Positions 1 through 6,723 of a stretch of DNA of 64,000 bases are shown piece by piece (the first letter of the stretch is position 1; each line of letters starts with the position of its first letter). The translations under genes and the position numbers were made by a program. This DNA comes from Micropruina glycogenica (GTDB lineage Bacteria > Actinomycetota > Actinomycetes > Propionibacteriales > Propionibacteriaceae): NCBI RefSeq assembly GCF_039524395.1, contig NZ_BAAAGO010000016.1, one strand, 5' to 3'. The notes under the pieces are model-generated. The model was not told where the DNA came from and made no database searches. It saw only the letters and a program-made list of their open reading frames with translations.

Positions 1-330
1 AAGCTGCCGCAGTGGCGCACCGTGCAGCAGGCACCGTCGACGTTTCGCTTTCCCGGCGGCGAGAGCTTCGTCGAACTGCAGTCACGCATGATCGCCACCA
101 TGGAGCGGCTGCGTGCCGCCCACCCGGGCGGTGTCGTGGTGTGCTTCAGCCACGCCGACCCGATCAAGGCGATTCTCACCCACGCCCTTGGCACCCACCT
201 CGACCACTTTCAGCGCGTGGACGTCGGCACCGGCTCGATCTCTGCCATTCAGTGGCCGGACGGCGCGGCGCCGATCGTACGCATGGTGAACTCCACCGGC
301 GGCCCGCTGGCCGCCCTGCGGTCGGGCTGA
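1..330 (+). CDS. Histidine phosphatase family protein, 3' part
   Basis: The frame is open from base 1 without a start, so the gene is cut by the window edge and only the last 109 codons are present. The visible part contains FPGGESF and then CFSHADPIKA, whose His is the second catalytic histidine of the phosphoglycerate-mutase-like fold; the N-terminal RHG motif lies outside. The sequence resembles the actinobacterial MSMEG_4193 type of phosphomutase-like protein, whose substrate is not known. The stop TGA overlaps the ATG of the next gene, so the two are translationally coupled. In related genomes this gene is usually followed by a DUF3090 gene, which is absent here. Confidence 0.85.
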   Translation, partial: KLPQWRTVQQAPSTFRFPGGESFVELQSRMIATMERLRAAHPGGVVVCFSHADPIKAILTHALGTHLDHFQRVDVGTGSISAIQWPDGAAPIVRMVNSTGGPLAALRSG

Positions 331-1070
331 TGACCAGCGAACCCGTGGGGCCCGAACCCACCCCTCTGACGTCGGCCCAACAGGAAGAGTTGCTCTCCAC
401 CGGCGAGTTGTCGATCGTCGGCCGGGTCATCGATTCGAGCAACGGCACGTACGTGGTCGAGGTGACCGACGGCGACACCTACACCTGGGCGATCTACAAA
501 CCGCAGTCGGGGGAACGTCCGTTGTGGGACTTCGACCCCGGCCTCTACAAGCGCGAACGCGCCGCCTACGTGCTCAGCGAAGCCCTGGGCTGGAGCCTCG
601 TGCCCCCCACCATGGTCCGAGCCGACGCGCCGCTGGGCGTGGGTTCTCTGCAGTGGTACATCGAGTGCGACCCGTCGATGCACTATTTCAACCTGCTGCG
701 TCACGCACCCGACACCCACGACGCACTGCGGCGCATGGCCGTGTTCGACATGGTGGGCAACAACACCGACCGCAAGGGCGGCCACGTGCTGCAGTCGGCC
801 GACGGACACGTCTGGGGCATCGATCACGGCCTCTGCTTCGCCGCGGAGTACAAGCTGCGCACGGTGATCTGGGACTTCGCCGGCGAAGCGGTGCCGGACG
901 ACGTCTTGGACGATCTCGCCCCGCTCGCCGACGAGGTGCCCGCCGAGTTGGCCGACCTGCTGGACGTGCGCGAGGTTCGTGCGTTGCGGCGCCGAGTGCA
1001 GCGGCTCCTGGATTCGCGCATGCTGCCGCTGGACACCACCGGGTACGCCTACCCCTGGCCGCTCATCTAA
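330..1070 (+). CDS. SCO1664 family protein (PI3/4-kinase-like fold)
   Basis: 246 aa. I chose the ATG at 330 because it overlaps the upstream stop (TGATG). The protein has features of the SCO1664 family of kinase-like proteins: a WAIYKP segment near residue 50, a catalytic-loop-like FDMVGNNTDRKGGH segment near 140, and GIDHGLCF near 165, which corresponds to the metal-binding aspartate region. The substrate is unknown. The family normally sits next to the MSMEG_4193-type phosphatase, as here, which suggests a shared phosphorylation or dephosphorylation role; that is inference. The C-terminus is complete and is followed by a repeat-filled spacer. Confidence 0.85.
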   Translation: MTSEPVGPEPTPLTSAQQEELLSTGELSIVGRVIDSSNGTYVVEVTDGDTYTWAIYKPQSGERPLWDFDPGLYKRERAAYVLSEALGWSLVPPTMVRADAPLGVGSLQWYIECDPSMHYFNLLRHAPDTHDALRRMAVFDMVGNNTDRKGGHVLQSADGHVWGIDHGLCFAAEYKLRTVIWDFAGEAVPDDVLDDLAPLADEVPAELADLLDVREVRALRRRVQRLLDSRMLPLDTTGYAYPWPLI

Positions 1071-1382
1071 GGGAGCTTTGATTTGGCTGGTCGAGCTTGT
1101 CGAGACCCCCGGCATCCTCACTGGTCGAGCTCGTCGAGCCGGTTGGAGAACCGTCCCCTTCCCGGTCGGAGAACCGTCCCCTTCCCGGTCGGAGAACCGT
1201 CCCCTTCCCGGTCGGAGAACCGTCCCCTTCCCACGGCGTCCTCACCGGTCGAGGTCGTCGAGACCTCGTCTGGCTGGGGTTGGTTTCGACAAGCTCAACC
1301 AGCGGCAGTGCGAGGTGCGACAAGCTCAACCGGGGAGCGCTTGCTTGATGTGTAATCATGTAATCACAGCAAGGGAGCAACC
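1071..1382. repeat. Intergenic spacer filled with two repeat families
   Basis: This spacer separates two co-directional genes. GGTCGAGCTTGTCGAGACC-type copies lie at about 1089-1107 and, more degenerate, at 1122-1141 and 1249-1266; inverse copies (TTTCGACAAGCTCAACC) are at about 1285-1303 and 1320-1335. The 23-bp tandem array at 1141-1232 lies between them. The inverse arrangement allows a long imperfect hairpin. The last 45 bases hold the ribosome binding site AAGGGAG of the next gene. Confidence 0.8.
1141..1232 (+). repeat. 23-bp tandem repeat array, 4 units
   Basis: Four head-to-tail units of exactly 23 bp start at 1141, 1164, 1187 and 1210. They share the core GGAGAACCGTCCCC and differ only by GGTT versus GGTC at the unit start. 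All four are in the GAACCGTCCC orientation. The same unit occurs in larger arrays elsewhere in the window. Confidence 0.95.
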
Positions 1383-1916
1383 ATGGGAGCACGAGGTTTC
1401 GGTAGGCCCGGCGGATGGCAGAACGTGGATGTTCCACCCGCCGGTGACGCCCAGTCATGGTTCGAGGGCCGGCTACCCGGCGAGTGGTTCGTGGGCGTTC
1501 GGGTGATCGTCGACCGTGAAGAGATCACCGTGATCGGCGACCTGCCCGACGAAGGCCTGGATGCCGGCGGCGCGGAGGGCCGCATCGCACGGTTTCGTGA
1601 AGACACCCGTGAGCGACGAATCGACATCGCCCTCGAGGCCGAGGCGCGCTACCGGCGCAAGGTGGCGTGGGGCGTCACCTGCGGCGAGGCTGAGGCACTG
1701 TTCACCCACATTTCTGTGCCGGTGATGACCCGTTTGAAGCAGCCCGAGCGGCAGGTGCTCGACACCCTGGTGGACGCCGGCGTGGCCCGATCACGCTCCG
1801 AGGCGCTGGCCTGGGCGGTCAAACTCGTCGGCCAGCACACCGAGAGCTGGCTGGCCGAGCTGCGCACCGCGATGGAAGAGGTCGACAAACTGCGGGCCCA
1901 GGGCCCCAGTTTCTAG
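1383..1916 (+). CDS. Conserved actinobacterial protein of unknown function
   Basis: 177 aa, start ATG preceded by AAGGGAG at good spacing. The N-terminal half contains GRLPGEWFVG and VDREEITVIGDLPD. The C-terminal third (PERQVLDTLVDAGVARSRSE, then AWAVKLVGQHTESWL) looks like a helical segment of the kind seen in ribbon-helix-helix-like proteins. I recall similar proteins as conserved hypotheticals across Actinobacteria, but no activity is known to me. It has no signal peptide or membrane segment and is probably monocistronic, flanked by repeats on both sides. Confidence 0.75.
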   Translation: MGARGFGRPGGWQNVDVPPAGDAQSWFEGRLPGEWFVGVRVIVDREEITVIGDLPDEGLDAGGAEGRIARFREDTRERRIDIALEAEARYRRKVAWGVTCGEAEALFTHISVPVMTRLKQPERQVLDTLVDAGVARSRSEALAWAVKLVGQHTESWLAELRTAMEEVDKLRAQGPSF

Positions 1917-1937
1917 CGGTTGGGTGTTCGCTTAACC

Positions 1938-2007
1938 GACGTTGCTCGCGCTAGCCCTCGTTGCTCGCGGACGAACGCGAGCAACGTCACTCAACGCGAG
2001 CAACGTC
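1938..2007. repeat. GTTGCTCGCG repeat cluster, two forward and two inverse copies
   Basis: Between convergent genes, GACGTTGCTCGCG (1938-1950) and a variant (1957-1969) are followed by two inverse copies CGCGAGCAACGTC (1976-1988 and 1995-2007). The forward-then-inverse order lets RNA from either strand fold into alternative stems. It may act as a bidirectional terminator; there is no T-run. Confidence 0.8.
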
Positions 2008-2042
2008 CACCGAGGCCACCGATGAGCCGAAAGAAACTCCGA

Positions 2043-2285
2043 CTAACCGCCGGCGAACGGCGGCAGCACGTCGATCTGGGCGCCGGGGCTGACGTACTCG
2101 GTTCGCACATGCGTGGGGCGTCCGTCGATCAGCAGGGTCGAGACCGCCAGCACCTTCGCCAGCCGCTCACGGTCGGCGCTCAACTGATCGACGAGTTCGG
2201 CGACCGTCACCTCGAAGTCCGACTCGATGGTCTCTTCGGTGACGCCGGCCGCCTCGGCCGCTCCGGCGAAGTAGCGAATCTTCAC
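2043..2285 (-). CDS. moaD: Molybdopterin synthase small subunit MoaD
   Basis: 80 aa ubiquitin-fold sulfur carrier ending in PPFAGG; the C-terminal Gly-Gly is the residue pair that is adenylated and thiocarboxylated. It would donate sulfur to cyclic pyranopterin monophosphate with MoaE, which is not in this window. The start is GTG at 2285 with GGAGG at good spacing. The upstream moaA stop is one base away, so both genes form one operon. Length matches the family (about 80-85 aa). Confidence 0.93.
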   Translation of the reverse strand: MKIRYFAGAAEAAGVTEETIESDFEVTVAELVDQLSADRERLAKVLAVSTLLIDGRPTHVRTEYVSPGAQIDVLPPFAGG

Positions 2286-2286
2286 G

Positions 2287-3324
2287 TCAACCTCCGATGG
2301 CGCTCATGGTTCGAGTGGGCTGCACGAAGCCGGGCTCTCCGATGCCGTGCGCAGGCGCCTTGAGGCCCTGGGCTCTGGCCCACAGTTCGGCCAGTTCCAG
2401 ATCGGACGCCCCGTGGCGCAGCGGGGTGCGCAGGTCGGTTTCGGTTCGGCTGAACAGGCAAGTGCGAATCTGGCCGTCGGCGGTGATGCGGGTGCGGTCG
2501 CAGGCGGCGCAGAACGGCCCGGTCACCGTCGGAATGACGCCCAGCAGCCCGCCCGGCTGGCGGTCGTCCGGCGCCACGCGCCACAACTCGGCCGGCGCCG
2601 AGCCGCGCGGTTCTGCCGCCGGGGCCAGGTCGAACCGCTGCCCCAGCAGGGCCAGAATCTCGGCCTGGGTCACCATCTGCGACCGGTCCCACTGGTGCTG
2701 CGGCCCCATCGGCATCTGCTCGATGTAGCGCAACTGATAGCGTCGTTCGAGGCAGAACTGAGCGAGCGGCACCACGTCGGCCTCGTTGTGGCCGCGCATG
2801 ATCACCGCATTCACCTTCACCGGCAGCAGCCCGGCGGCCTCGGCGGCGGCCAGTCCTGCCAGCACGGCGTCCAACCGGTCACGCCTGGCCAGCGCGGCGT
2901 ACCGGTCGCGGTCGAGCGAGTCGAGCGACACGTTGACGCGGTTCAATCCGGCTGCGACAAGCGCAGTCACCCTCTTGTCGAGCCCGATGCCGTTGGTGGT
3001 CAGCGACAACTCGGGCGTGCCCCCGCCGCGGGTGCGCAGGCGCGCAGACCCGGCCACGATGTCTTCGAGCGAGCGGCGCAGCAGGGGTTCACCGCCGGTG
3101 AAGCGAATCCTGGTGACGCCCAGCTGCCCGACCGCAATGGCCAGCACCCGCAGAACCTCGGCGTCGGTGAGTACCTCGTCGGTGGGAAACCACTGCAGCC
3201 CGTCGGCGGGCATGCAGTAGGTGCAGCGCAGGTTGCAGCGGTCGGTGAGCGACACGCGCAGGTCGGTGGCGACCCGTCCGTGCGCGTCGGCCAGCCTCAG
3301 GGGCACCCGCACTCCAACCGTCAT
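2287..3324 (-). CDS. moaA: GTP 3',8-cyclase MoaA
   Basis: 345 aa radical SAM enzyme for the first step of molybdenum cofactor synthesis, converting GTP to 3',8-cyclo-H2GTP. The N-terminal cluster motif is CNLRCTYC (CxxxCxxC), followed by FTGGEPLLR for SAM binding. The C-terminal cluster ligands are CAACDRTR and, 13 residues on, RTCLF. The protein ends in Gly-Gly, which enters the MoaA active site. It is first in an operon with moaD. A sulfite-oxidase-type molybdoenzyme lies at 21.5 kb, so the cofactor has a user nearby. Confidence 0.96.
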   Translation of the reverse strand: MTVGVRVPLRLADAHGRVATDLRVSLTDRCNLRCTYCMPADGLQWFPTDEVLTDAEVLRVLAIAVGQLGVTRIRFTGGEPLLRRSLEDIVAGSARLRTRGGGTPELSLTTNGIGLDKRVTALVAAGLNRVNVSLDSLDRDRYAALARRDRLDAVLAGLAAAEAAGLLPVKVNAVIMRGHNEADVVPLAQFCLERRYQLRYIEQMPMGPQHQWDRSQMVTQAEILALLGQRFDLAPAAEPRGSAPAELWRVAPDDRQPGGLLGVIPTVTGPFCAACDRTRITADGQIRTCLFSRTETDLRTPLRHGASDLELAELWARAQGLKAPAHGIGEPGFVQPTRTMSAIGG

Positions 3325-3378
3325 GCCCCAACCCTACGCGAGCCGACCCAGAGGCCGACGAAAGGTGGACTGAGCGAA

Positions 3379-3442
3379 GTAGCTGCCTTTGTGACACGTC
3401 GCTGCCCGCGTGCAGGCAGTCAGGTGTCAGAAAGGCAGTTAC
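3379..3442. repeat. Long palindromic repeat, copy 1
   Basis: An imperfect inverted repeat with arms starting GTAGCTGCCTTTGTGACACG and ending in GTGTCAGAAAGGCAGTTAC, about 24 of 28 arm positions paired, in the 177-bp spacer upstream of moaA. A second, better-preserved copy is at 4954-5022. I read it as a dispersed palindrome (MITE- or REP-like), not a gene-specific operator. Confidence 0.85.
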
Positions 3443-3501
3443 GTTTCGGAGCGAGAGCAGCCCAGGGCACCCGATATCGGCCACCCGAGCAAGGGGTGGG
3501 T

Positions 3502-4386
3502 TCAGCTGAACTGATCGAGTAGCCAACCCGCTGGGCGCACGGTCGCCCCCAGCCGTTCGAGGCGTTCCGTCAGCCCTCGATCGCTGGTCACCGCAGTCAC
3601 GGGCCGGCCGCCGGCGCGCAGCAACTCGGCCTCGTGCACGATGCGGTCGTCGCCGCCCGCGTCGGCTCGCACCACCTGCAGACCAGGGACGTCCGCAGCC
3701 GCCCTGGCCTGGCCTTCGAGCACCACGGCCCAGTCGGTGAACCAGGTGTGCCCCGGCAGTTCGAGAGCGCCCGCCGGCACACCCGTGGTGGCCAGGGTCG
3801 CGAGCCGCGTGAGCAGGCGCGAGGCGGCCCCAGGACGGTCGCGCCACCAGCCGTCGGGCACCGAACCCACCACGTTCGCCGCGTCGACCACGATGACCGG
3901 ACGCACCGCAAGCAGGCCACGCAGCCGCCCCCACGAGGCCGCGAAGCCGGGGTGCAGGGGTAGCCGTGTCACCTCGTCGACGGGCACCCAGGCCAGGTCA
4001 AGGCTCTCCGGGTCGCTGATGGTCGCCTCGAACGGGGTGACCACCTGCGCCACCACCGTGGTGTACGACCACACCTCACGGTCGGCCACGTCGGTGAGCC
4101 AGGGCCGCACCGCGTCGATGGGCACGCCGGCTTCTTCGGACGCCTCGCGCAGCGCGGCCTGCACGGCCGGCTCGTGCTGGTGCAGCGCTCCCCCGGGCAC
4201 CCCCCAGGTGTCGCCGTGGTGGCTCCATGACGCCCGATGCTGCAGCAGCACCCCTCGCCGGTCGTCAACGGTCAGCAGCCCGGCGGCACCGAACCGTCCC
4301 CAGTAGCGCTCGCCCGACGGGGCCACCACCCAGGCGTCACCGAGGTCGCGCGGCGGGTAGCGCAGCGGTGGGGTGGGATCGGTCAT
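3502..4386 (-). CDS. Nudix hydrolase fused to a NYN/PIN-like nuclease domain
   Basis: 294 aa from the ATG at 4386; a longer frame to 4461 exists but MTDPTPPLRYPPRDLGD is the likelier N-terminus. Residues about 30-160 form a Nudix domain with the full box GALHQHEPAVQAALREASEE. After about residue 175, VIVVDAANVVGSVPDGWWRD begins a NYN/PIN-like domain, with later aspartates in RADAGGDDRIV and TSDRGL typical of this metal-dependent nuclease fold. Such fusions are known from Actinobacteria. A role in nucleotide clean-up or RNA turnover is inferred only from the domains. Confidence 0.85.
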   Translation of the reverse strand: MTDPTPPLRYPPRDLGDAWVVAPSGERYWGRFGAAGLLTVDDRRGVLLQHRASWSHHGDTWGVPGGALHQHEPAVQAALREASEEAGVPIDAVRPWLTDVADREVWSYTTVVAQVVTPFEATISDPESLDLAWVPVDEVTRLPLHPGFAASWGRLRGLLAVRPVIVVDAANVVGSVPDGWWRDRPGAASRLLTRLATLATTGVPAGALELPGHTWFTDWAVVLEGQARAAADVPGLQVVRADAGGDDRIVHEAELLRAGGRPVTAVTSDRGLTERLERLGATVRPAGWLLDQFS

Positions 4387-4427
4387 GTGCCCAGCCTGAC
4401 ACGCTGTGCCCGCTGCGGCATCAGCTA

Positions 4428-4814
4428 CTACTTGTCGGGGGCGGTGCTCCACAGTGCCCACGCGACCAGCACGGGCTGAAAGAACAGCCGAACGAGTCGC
4501 TTGGTGTCGGTGTCGAGGCTGAACCCGTCACGGCGATCGACGTACTGGGCGATGTTGCCGGGAAAGACCGCCACGAAGAAGGCGGCCAGGATCGCGCCGA
4601 CCCGCCGCCGGTCTTTCGGCAGGGTGACCAGAGCAGCACCGAGCATCACCTCGACGGCCCCGGAGGCGACCACCACCGCGTCTTTGTCGAGGCCCGTGGT
4701 GTCGGTGATCCAGTCGGGTACCTGGGCCTGAAACTCCTTGCGGCCCCACCACAGGTGACTGGCCCCCGCGAACACCATCGAACCGGCCAACAGCCAGCGT
4801 GCGAACGTCTTCAT
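4428..4814 (-). CDS. DoxX-like integral membrane protein
   Basis: 128 aa with about four hydrophobic helices, starting MKTFARWLLAGSMVFAGASH and including a small-residue-rich second helix (VVASGAVEVMLGAALVTLP). It resembles the DoxX/DoxD-like family of small inner-membrane proteins. In mycobacteria a DoxX protein joins a membrane oxidoreductase complex with SodA and SseA, but nothing here links this copy to that system. The stop is 41 bases upstream of the Nudix-NYN start on the same strand, so co-transcription is possible. Confidence 0.75.
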   Translation of the reverse strand: MKTFARWLLAGSMVFAGASHLWWGRKEFQAQVPDWITDTTGLDKDAVVVASGAVEVMLGAALVTLPKDRRRVGAILAAFFVAVFPGNIAQYVDRRDGFSLDTDTKRLVRLFFQPVLVAWALWSTAPDK

Positions 4815-4899
4815 GGCTCCACTTCACACGGGCGACGCGAGTGCCGTCCAGACTCTTTTCGGTGTGTGGTGAAAATCGGCGTTCGCCGGTATGAAGAGT

Positions 4900-4926
4900 G
4901 ACGTCATTCCGGCGGACGCCGGGATC
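4900..4926. repeat. CCGGCG-type palindrome copy
   Basis: A CATTCCGGCGGACGCCGGGAT copy, one of at least eight members of the TCCCGGCG-N2-CGCCGGGA palindrome family in this window. It lies in the spacer between phoH and the DoxX-like gene, next to the longer palindrome. Confidence 0.8.
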
Positions 4927-4953
4927 TCAGAATGTGAGTCGACCAGGTAGCCA

Positions 4954-5022
4954 GACGTGACTGCCTTCGTGACACGTCGCTGCCTGCGTGCGGGCAGCTA
5001 CGTGTCACGAAGGCAGCTACGT
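4954..5022. repeat. Long palindromic repeat, copy 2
   Basis: Arms ACGTGACTGCCTTCGTGACA (4954 on) and GTGTCACGAAGGCAGC (5002 on) pair at 21 of 23 positions around a CTGCC/GGCAG-containing centre. It is homologous to the copy at 3379-3442 and sits 17 bp past the phoH stop, where it could stabilise the mRNA 3' end. Confidence 0.88.
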
Positions 5023-5038
5023 CGGATCGAAACCGAGC

Positions 5039-6382
5039 TCAGAAGCCGACGTCCTCGAGCATGTCGGTGACCAGGGCAGCGATCGGCGAGCGCTCCGACC
5101 GGGTCAACGTGACGTGGGCGAACAGCGGGTGTCCCTTCAGCTTCTCGACCACCGCCACGACGCCGTCGTGCCGTCCGACCCGCAGGTTGTCGCGCTGGGC
5201 CACATCGTGGGTGAGCACCACCCGCGAGTTCTGGCCGATGCGCGACAGCACGGTGAGCAGCACGTTGCGCTCCAGCGACTGCGCCTCGTCGACGATCACG
5301 AACGCGTCGTGCAGGGATCGTCCGCGAATGTGGGTGAGCGGCAGCACCTCGAGCATGTCGCGGGCCAGCACCTCGTCGATCACGTTGCGGTTGGTCACCG
5401 AGCCGAGGGTGTCGAACACGGCCTGCGCCCAGGGCGACATCTTCTCGCCCTCGGTGCCGGGCAGGTAGCCGAGTTCTTGCCCGCCGACTGCGTACAGCGG
5501 ACGGAAGACCAGCACCTTGGCGTGCTGCTGCCGCTCGAGCACCGACTCGAGCCCGGCGCACAAGGCCAGGGCTGACTTGCCGGTGCCGGCCTTGCCGCCC
5601 AAGGACACGATACCGACGGACGGGTCGAGCAGCAGGTCGAGGGCCACCCGCTGCTCGGCGGAGCGTCCGTGAATGCCGAAGCAGTCGCGCTCGCCGCGCA
5701 CGAGCTTCACCGAACCGTCGGGCAACACCCGGCCGAGAGCGGACGAGCCGGACGCGTGAAGCACCACCCCGCTGTGACAGGGCAGGTCGACGGCCTCGGG
5801 CACGATCGCGGTGCCGGCCGAGTACAGGGCGTCGATGCTGGCCTGGGTGACCTCGACCTCGGCCATGCCGGTCCAGCCGGTGTCGGCGGGCAGCTCGTGC
5901 AGGTACTCCTCGGCGGCCAAGCCGACGGCCGAGGCTTTGACCCGCAGGGGGACGTCCTTGCTGACCAGAACGACGTCGCGGCCCTCGTTGGAGTAGTTGA
6001 GCGCGACGGCCAGAATGCGCGAGTCGTTGTCGCCCAGCCGAAAGCCCAGCGGCAGCACGGTCTGGTCGGAGTGGTTCAGTTCGACGTGCAGGGTGCCGCC
6101 GGCCTCGTTGACGCGCAGGGGCAGGTCGAGTCGTCCGTTGGCGATGCGCAGTTCGTCGAGGTAGCGCAGGGCGGCGCGGGCGAAGTAGCCCAGTTCGGGG
6201 TGGTGGCGCTTGGCTTCGAGTTCGGTGACCACCACGATCGGCACGATCACCTCGTGCTCGGCGAAGTTGCGCAGGGCGTGCGGATCGCTGAGCAGCACCG
6301 AGGTGTCGATCACGTACGTGCGCACGGCGGTTGAGGCGTCCACGTGGGTGGTTCGACGAGTTGAACTGGTGGTTCCGGGCAC
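5039..6382 (-). CDS. PIN domain-PhoH ATPase protein (PhoH2 type)
   Basis: 447 aa from the GTG at 6382, chosen because ACAGGAG lies 5 bases upstream. The N-terminal PIN ribonuclease domain begins YVIDTSVLLSDP, with further acidic residues in VTELEAK and GDNDSRI. The C-terminal PhoH ATPase domain has Walker A GGKAGTGKSA near residue 270 and Walker B FVIVDEAQS near 370. Mycobacterial PhoH2 with this layout is an ATP-dependent RNA helicase-ribonuclease encoded after a small antitoxin-like ORF, PhoAT. Here only a 20-codon ORF precedes it. The gene is divergent from a glucosidase. Confidence 0.93.
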   Translation of the reverse strand: MPGTTSSTRRTTHVDASTAVRTYVIDTSVLLSDPHALRNFAEHEVIVPIVVVTELEAKRHHPELGYFARAALRYLDELRIANGRLDLPLRVNEAGGTLHVELNHSDQTVLPLGFRLGDNDSRILAVALNYSNEGRDVVLVSKDVPLRVKASAVGLAAEEYLHELPADTGWTGMAEVEVTQASIDALYSAGTAIVPEAVDLPCHSGVVLHASGSSALGRVLPDGSVKLVRGERDCFGIHGRSAEQRVALDLLLDPSVGIVSLGGKAGTGKSALALCAGLESVLERQQHAKVLVFRPLYAVGGQELGYLPGTEGEKMSPWAQAVFDTLGSVTNRNVIDEVLARDMLEVLPLTHIRGRSLHDAFVIVDEAQSLERNVLLTVLSRIGQNSRVVLTHDVAQRDNLRVGRHDGVVAVVEKLKGHPLFAHVTLTRSERSPIAALVTDMLEDVGF

Positions 6383-6439
6383 GTGCGCTCCTGTCTCGTT
6401 GGGCCGCACGCAGCACCCGCGCCGGCCGCCCTGCGATGG

Positions 6440-6502
6440 TCAGCCGGGAGGGGTTGGGCCGGGTGCCGACCCTCGGGTTCGACCGGTCAGGGTCAAACGC
6501 AT
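6440..6502 (-). CDS. Possible 20-codon upstream ORF of the PhoH gene
   Basis: ATG at 6502 has an ideal ribosome binding site (AGGAGG, 5-base gap) and encodes MRLTLTGRTRGSAPGPTPPG before a stop at 6440-6442. This is 57 bases upstream of the phoH start. A GGCCGC/GCGGCC hairpin (6517-6535) lies just before the binding site. It could be a leader peptide controlling phoH. It is far shorter than mycobacterial PhoAT. Only the binding site and position support it. Confidence 0.4.
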   Translation of the reverse strand: MRLTLTGRTRGSAPGPTPPG

Positions 6503-6628
6503 TCGTTCCTCCTGGAGGCCGCCCGTCCAGCGGCCGTATTGGCACGCTAGTCGAGCCGGCGGGCAATCACGGGACGACGCGCACACCCGAACGGGCGTGT
6601 CATCAGATGTTCACGATTGCGTTCAGTG

Positions 6629-6680
6629 GAACGGTTCCTTTGGTTCAGGGAACCGTTCCTTGAACCGAGGGAACCGATAC
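6629..6680. repeat. 21-bp-period repeat, GAACCGTTCC variant
   Basis: GGAACGGTTCC is followed by GGTTCAGGGAACCGTTCC and a second partial unit after exactly 21 bases (GGGAACCG at 6648 and 6669). Forward copy first, inverse copies second. It matches the 21-bp units at 23240-23281 and 40806-40877. It could be mistaken for an operator of the glucosidase gene. Confidence 0.7.
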
Positions 6681-6723
6681 GGCCGGTGCGACAACCAGAC
6701 GGGCCCTGCCTAGACTGCCGCGC

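Larger units (their letters stand above)
6410..6723. promoter_or_regulatory. Divergent intergenic region between phoH and the GH31 gene
   Basis: The left part carries the phoH leader with its short ORF. The right part holds a repeat cluster (6629-6680) of the GAACCGTCCC superfamily in degenerate GAACCGTTCC form. Promoters for both directions must lie here, but I cannot identify them with confidence. Confidence 0.5.

Noticed and set aside
6629..6680. Operator for the GH31 gene
   Set aside because: The GGAACGGTTCC palindrome fits the 21-bp repeat family in sequence, period and order, so a gene-specific operator is not needed; a regulatory role is not excluded.
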